NCBI RefSeq assembly: GCF_021739485.1
Contig: NZ_JAJFNK010000027.1
Span: forward strand, 1 to 64,000
Origin: Alicyclobacillus tolerans
GTDB lineage: Bacteria > Bacillota > Bacilli > Alicyclobacillales > Alicyclobacillaceae
Reading direction: 5' to 3'
DNA length: 64,000 nucleotides
In this document: piece after piece, positions 63,555 to 64,000 of the stretch
Numbering within the stretch: the stretch's first letter is position 1
Layout: every line of letters begins with the position of its first letter
Notes under the pieces: model-generated
Told to the model about the DNA's origin: nothing
Databases searched by the model: none
The model's input: the letters and a program-made list of their open reading frames with translations, nothing else
Position numbers and translations under genes: made by a program

Positions 63555-64000
63555 TCAATGATAAGCAATGGAGGCGTACTTCGCCGCGTCTTGCTTATCA
63601 ATTTTGATAATCTTCGTTAAGACCTGGGGAGGAACTTGTTTACCGGCCAGATAATTGGCGATGTTGTTCATCTCCACTTGCGATTCCAAGCCGGGTTCTT
63701 GCATGGCTCCAAACTTGAATACGCTGTTGTTCCCAACCGCTTGCACGGCCGCTTGGCTGCCCGACAACCCAATGACTGCGACCTTGCCGACCTTATTGGC
63801 CGCTTTAATGGCTTGCACAGCGCCCAGTCCGCTCGGACCATTGATGTCAAAGATGGCCTTGATGTTGGGATTGGCAGCCAGCATTTCTGAAGCCGCTTTC
63901 AAACCGCCAGGCGTGCTCCCTTCCCCATTCAGGTCGGACACCACCTTGATGCCGGGATACTTGTCAATGACGCTGAAAAATCCTTTGTCGCGCGTCTGAA
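63555..64000 (-). CDS. Ribose-type sugar-binding protein (partial, 5' end beyond window)
   Basis: The C-terminal ~147 residues of a periplasmic-binding-protein-type lipoprotein. Motifs FSVIDKYPGIKVVSDLNGEGS, NPNIKAIFDINGPSGLGAVQAIKAA and VAVIGLSGS are typical of the RbsB/GGBP fold. The reading frame is open to the window edge, so the start is not in view. Substrate-capture subunit of the RbsA/RbsC importer downstream. Confidence 0.88.
   Translation of the reverse strand, partial: QTRDKGFFSVIDKYPGIKVVSDLNGEGSTPGGLKAASEMLAANPNIKAIFDINGPSGLGAVQAIKAANKVGKVAVIGLSGSQAAVQAVGNNSVFKFGAMQEPGLESQVEMNNIANYLAGKQVPPQVLTKIIKIDKQDAAKYASIAYH

Overview
The window looks like the chromosome of a spore-former-type Firmicute, most likely in or near Alicyclobacillus (Alicyclobacillaceae). 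This rests on the moderate GC content, strong purine-rich ribosome binding sites with many GTG/TTG starts, catabolite-responsive (cre) sites, a PerR-type Fur regulator, a menaquinone-type (type B) succinate dehydrogenase, and a sulfocyanin-like secreted cupredoxin of the kind seen in acidophiles. The genus is an inference; nothing here proves it. I see no rRNA, tRNA, CRISPR array, phage or intact insertion sequence.

Layout. 0-15.7 kb is ordinary, housekeeping-like ground: a Met/Ser-rich secreted protein, the zinc-ribbon/sdhC/sdhA/sdhB operon, a FUSC-type exporter, a SatP-type acetate channel with two cre sites, a HAD phosphatase, MscL, a stand-alone FabF, a DUF1641 protein, PerR and an ArsP-type permease. 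15.7-23.0 kb is an amino-sugar locus: a minus-strand operon (APC permease, ROK kinase, AgaS-like SIS protein, NagB/AgaI deaminase, class II aldolase, tagatose-6-phosphate/1-phosphofructokinase) diverges from a DeoR regulator. The intergenic region carries a good promoter, a cre site and helically phased CGAAA repeats.

23.1-37.0 kb reads as one long minus-strand unit: two sugar ABC permeases, their binding lipoprotein, a D-threonine aldolase-like enzyme, SDR, M20 amidohydrolase, RidA, alpha/beta hydrolase, a DUF4432 epimerase-like protein, a ROK repressor, NagA, a second NagB and an aldo-keto reductase. Together the two units could turn an N-acylated amino sugar or an amino-sugar/amino-acid conjugate into fructose- or tagatose-phosphates, ammonia and an amino acid. 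37.2-40.0 kb holds an odd LysR/oxidoreductase/PP2C-phosphatase trio. 40.2-46.7 kb is a second catabolic unit (sugar-phosphate isomerase-like TIM barrel, Gfo/Idh/MocA oxidoreductase, SsuABC-like importer, CocE-type hydrolase). 46.9-53.1 kb has single genes: a VOC protein, a second M20 hydrolase, the cupredoxin, an EmrB-type exporter and an MBL hydrolase, with a possible structured RNA and a decayed beta-propeller fragment.

53.4-64.0 kb is a third sugar operon: ribose-type ABC importer (the binding protein runs off the window end), two FGGY kinases, DeoR, PfkB kinase, class I LsrF-like aldolase and a mannose-6-phosphate isomerase-like cupin. Its substrate is not evident.

A recurring theme, not tied to any one gene, is that many gaps between genes in these operons contain short degenerate direct repeats (10-23 bp periods) or strong hairpins lacking a U-tract.
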